A stretch of DNA of 64,000 nucleotides from Salvelinus alpinus. Its lineage: Eukaryota; Chordata; Actinopteri; Salmoniformes; Salmonidae. The stretch's first letter is position 1; the number at the start of each line of letters is the position of its first letter. Shown here piece by piece: positions 60,867 through 64,000 of the stretch. The stretch spans positions 25,049,469 through 25,113,468 of the forward strand of contig NC_092092.1 in assembly GCF_045679555.1 (NCBI RefSeq), read 5' to 3'. A model generated the notes under the pieces. The model made no database searches. It was given only the letters and a program-made list of their open reading frames with translations, and was not told the origin of the DNA. A program made the position numbers and the translations under genes.

Positions 60867-61255
60867 CTATTGGAGGGATTCGACACCATTCTTCCACGAG
60901 AAATTCCATAATTTGGTGTTTTGTTGATGGTGGTGAAAAACGCTGTCTCATGCGCCGCTCCAGAATCTCCCATAAGTGACTGAGATGGCCATGGCATATG
61001 GTTTGCATTCTTGTCTTGCTCATCAAACCATTCAGTGACCACTCATGCCCTGCGGATGGGGACATTGTCATCCTATAGGGGCATAGCCATGGTAGCCAAA
61101 CTAATGGCTGGCCAGCATTTTTATACATGACCCTAAGCATGATGGGATGTTAATTGCTTAATTAACACAAGAACCACACCTGTGTGGAAGCATGCTGCTT
61201 TCAATATAGTTTGTATCCCTCGTTCACTTGTGTTTCCATTATTTTGGCAGTTACC
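60867..61255 (-). mobile_element. Tc1-like element (type F), internally deleted
   Basis: The left side has the 3' coding part of a Tc1 family (ATTCGACACCATTCTTCCAC, TTTTGTTGATGGTGGTGAAA, ATCAAACCATTCAGTGACCA) and the right side has its terminal region (GCCAGCATTTTTATACATGA, AACCACACCTGTGTGGAAGC, ATTTTGGCAGTTACCT). About 800 bp of the interior is missing at about 61070. It is absent from the other duplication copy. No frame survives. Confidence 0.82.
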
Positions 61256-61789
61256 TATATGTGAAGTGCCCTTTCAGCTGGGCATGGAGGGCAGGCGCCA
61301 CACGGGCAGTACCTACCTACCCTCTCTCTTCTTCTCCTGGGCCTCCTGTACAGTCTCTTGTATCCATACACACAGTGGATGCTTTGTATAAAGCTTATGT
61401 TGAAGAAGTGTTATCATCAATTATCACATGTCAGCACAGACAACAGTCCCCTATTCAGATAGGACTCACAGTCAGTCACACCTGCATTGTGCATTTCATC
61501 ATCGTCATCATCACCATCATCGTCGTTCCACAACGTGAGAGAAAGGGGTGAATCCATTCCATGACATCATCTCTTGGCGCCGGCTCAAAGGCTTCCTGTC
61601 CACGATTATGATGTCACTAATAGAGAGCAGCACCTGATCCAAGTGAGAGACCTGCAGATGTGCCTATTCTCTGTCTGTTTTTCAAAATGGCCCCCGTGTC
61701 TGAGCCTGCTCCTATCTGTGTGACCCCACATGTAGGAACCATTGAACTCAAAGAACACTTTAGGCTGTTTTTATCATGACACATTATAT

Positions 61790-62900
61790 TATACATAATT
61801 ACACATTCACTGTTAACGCTTAACGCTGTCTCAGTGTATTTTACCAGGGTTACACTCATACAATTTCAAGAACACTCTCCATTCACATCAACCCCTCCCC
61901 TATTTGTCTACTCCTCCCCCACTATTTCCATCACTTCCCCTCCTTTACAGTATCCATACAGTACCAGGAAACCCATTGAAAAATAATTTATTTTGGAAAT
62001 GTACCGTGATCATATATCCATTCAGATTTAGTATAATGATAGGCTTATTTTGCGTACAGTGAAATCACCCCACAGAGAAAAAAGCAGATGAGAATTTTGG
62101 AATTATGATACAACTGTGACTACACCACCACTGAGTCTGTACTTAAATGTATGTGACTTTTCAGCTGGCCATGGAGGGCAGGCGCCAGTTGGGCAGTACC
62201 TACCTACCCTCCCTCTTCTTCTCCTGGGAATCCTGTACAGTCTCTTGTATCCAGACACACAGTGGATAATGCTAATGTTGAAGAAGTGTTATCATCAATA
62301 ATCACACATCAGCACAGACAATAGTCTCATATTCAAATAGGACTTACAGTCAGTCACACCTGCATTGTGCATTTCGCTCGTCATCATCTTCATCCTCATC
62401 ATCATCATTGATACACAACGTGAGAGAGAGGTGAATCCATTCCATGACATCTCTTTGCGCGAGCTCAAAGACTTCCCATGATAATGTCACTGACAGAGAG
62501 CAGCATCTGAGCCAAATGAGAGAGATCCCAAAGGGCCTATAGATGAAGACCTCCAGAAACTGCTTCTCCAATAGAAATCCCCGATCACGTTTGTAGGCGA
62601 TGTCATGGCGACGTTAGCTAGCTAAGCTCACGTGCGGGCCGTCAAATCAAAAACACTCCTTCGATATAAAGTTGTTTTTTGACTAAAATAAAAAGTGTCA
62701 GTATCACTTTCACAGGGTGGAAGTAATGACATGTTAAGACTTTGCCTTGAATCTACTCTGGGTTTGAAAACTCTGTGGAGACCAGCGGAACTGTCTATTT
62801 TCTGTCTGTTTTTAAAAATGGCCCCAGTGTCTGAGCCTGCTCCTCTCTGTGTGCCCGCATGTAGGAACCATTGAACTCAAAGAACACTTAAGATGCTGGC
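61790..62900. repeat. tandem duplication, copy B (no Tc1 insertions)
   Basis: This copy aligns with 59400-61783 in order and orientation. It carries the empty site for the type E element at 62005-62026. About 62530-62770 has extra sequence not seen in copy A, so indels occurred on both sides. Confidence 0.85.
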
Positions 62901-64000
62901 TGTGTTTTTATAACTTCCACTCTTTATAGTTTGATGTGGAAGCAGGACAATGTCACTGTCTGATGTTGTTGTTGTGGGCCACTGGGCAAGTGCGGTGACG
63001 GTGTGTTGATGAGGGTTGTGAGTGAGTCGTGACTCCACAGGGTAGGTTAGATCAGCAGGGTAGGTAGAGCTTTTAGATGTCTTCCCACCCACCACCTGTC
63101 AGATCAAGGGAAGGCTCATAGTGGCTGATGAGCCCCTGTAGTAGTAATGACATGTGGGATGTGCACTATTTTATGCACTATTTATTTATGTAGGTAATTG
63201 GGTGCCATTTGTGCCGCAGACCCTGGTAAGGTCCCATTCAGCAGTCTGTATTCTTAAGTGGTGTCAGATCTCACAATAACTATGTTATAATTAGGGATTA
63301 ACACAGGAATCAGGGATCCCAAGCTCCTTCCCGATTCTCGAGAAGAAAAAATTACGATCTCTGGAACAATAATATATAATTTCTTTGGAAAAATACAAAA
63401 TACTCATGTGCGAATATCTGCATGAAATGGATTTTAACTATCCAACTTCATTCACACATTAGTCTAGGGATCACAACACAAGCTGCCTACCAATTCAGTC
63501 TACTCAACACAAGTCCCCAATAAATGTCTTTTAATTTTTAACTGGCATTGTTGACTATCATGAAACTGTAGCAGGCTACACGCGACCTCTCAACGTAGTT
63601 ATGGTACGCAGTCTCCATCTCACATTCACAAATCTCCTAACTTTAGCTGTGTGACACTGGCAGAAGCTCCAAAATATAAACTGCTTCTCACTGTTAACAA
63701 AAAGGCTGATACATTGTGCCTGCAAAAGCACTCAAGAGGAAATAGACATTTGCAACGTTGTTCCATGATGTTACACTAACAGAAGCGAGGTCACGGGCTT
63801 GACTTTAAAGTCAGATTTGCGGGAAATTTATAAACTGCGGCTCCATCCATGGTGCTGAATCTCCGCCGCTATTGCGGCCATTTGCTTATCTGTTTGTTTA
63901 GTGCAGCATCGGATATGTTCCCTGAGACCAAGTCACCACAATAAGCAGATTACCATGAAGTAAAAACAGCCACAACCTTCCTGCAATCCACTGATAGCCA
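62901..64000. other. unassigned intergenic DNA to window end
   Basis: No gene or confident repeat. A weak copy of the short GGTGCCATTTG MITE may be present near 63180-63235. Confidence 0.45.

Larger units (their letters stand above)
59400..61783. repeat. tandem duplication, copy A (with two Tc1 insertions)
   Basis: Segments of this region match 61790-62900 in the same order: CACATTCACTGTT and TTACACTCATACAATTT-like text at 59410-59475, TATCCATTCAGATT at 60799, CAGCTGGGCATGGAGGGCAG at 61275, GTTGAAGAAGTGTTATCATC at 61399, CACACCTGCATTGTGCATTT at 61478 and TGTCTGAGCCTGCTCCTATC at 61698. Tc1 elements at 59579-60796 and 60867-61255 account for the extra length of this copy. Non-coding. Confidence 0.85.

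Overview
This window is vertebrate nuclear DNA from a salmonid fish (salmon, trout or char). The evidence is the repeat set: several salmonid-type Tc1/mariner transposon families, a tRNA-Lys-like HpaI SINE, tRNA-Leu-like SINEs, an L2-type LINE that shares its 3' tail with HpaI, and several MITEs I recognise from salmonid genomes. There are no operons, ribosome binding sites or CRISPR arrays. Only one ordinary host protein gene can be supported: cdc42ep4, a Cdc42/septin effector, on the minus strand at 29946-30968 with its whole coding sequence in one exon.

1-26.3 kb is mostly nested transposable elements. A Tc1 fragment runs off the left edge. It is followed by a broken Tc1 mosaic carrying a SINE with a 10-bp target duplication (1.0-3.3 kb), a full-length but dead Tc1 copy (3555-5100), an uninterrupted hAT transposase-like frame (5146-6609), MITEs, a solo LTR (8075-8511), non-autonomous DNA elements (9.05-16.2 kb), a solo LTR with visible TATA box and poly(A) signal (16419-17352), a nearly full Tc1 (18412-19876), and a decayed LINE (21.1-26.3 kb) split by a third solo LTR and two more Tc1 copies.

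26.3-32.8 kb is the quieter neighbourhood of cdc42ep4. 32.8-36.0 kb is a largely intact L2-clade LINE whose endonuclease and reverse transcriptase frames are separated only by a shift in a poly-C tract.

36-64 kb is mainly non-coding host DNA with scattered elements: MITEs, an HpaI SINE, a very uniform 40-bp x 16 minisatellite (41521-42169), a piggyBac-like TTAA-flanked element (43047-44082), a fourth solo LTR (49651-50076), microsatellites, and a tandem duplication (about 59.4-62.9 kb) in which only one copy carries two Tc1 insertions. A possible promoter and first non-coding exon of cdc42ep4 is proposed near 55.85-56.05 kb, as inference only.

I found no new multi-gene system. The most informative signals are records of transposition and repair: a 57-bp LINE tail with a target-site duplication inside a Tc1 inverted repeat, a 208-bp copied insert bounded by 11-bp repeats, an exact pre-insertion site for a Tc1 element, and a hAT frame that stays open although its catalytic acids look altered. 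Family names for repeats come from recognition, not from a database search.
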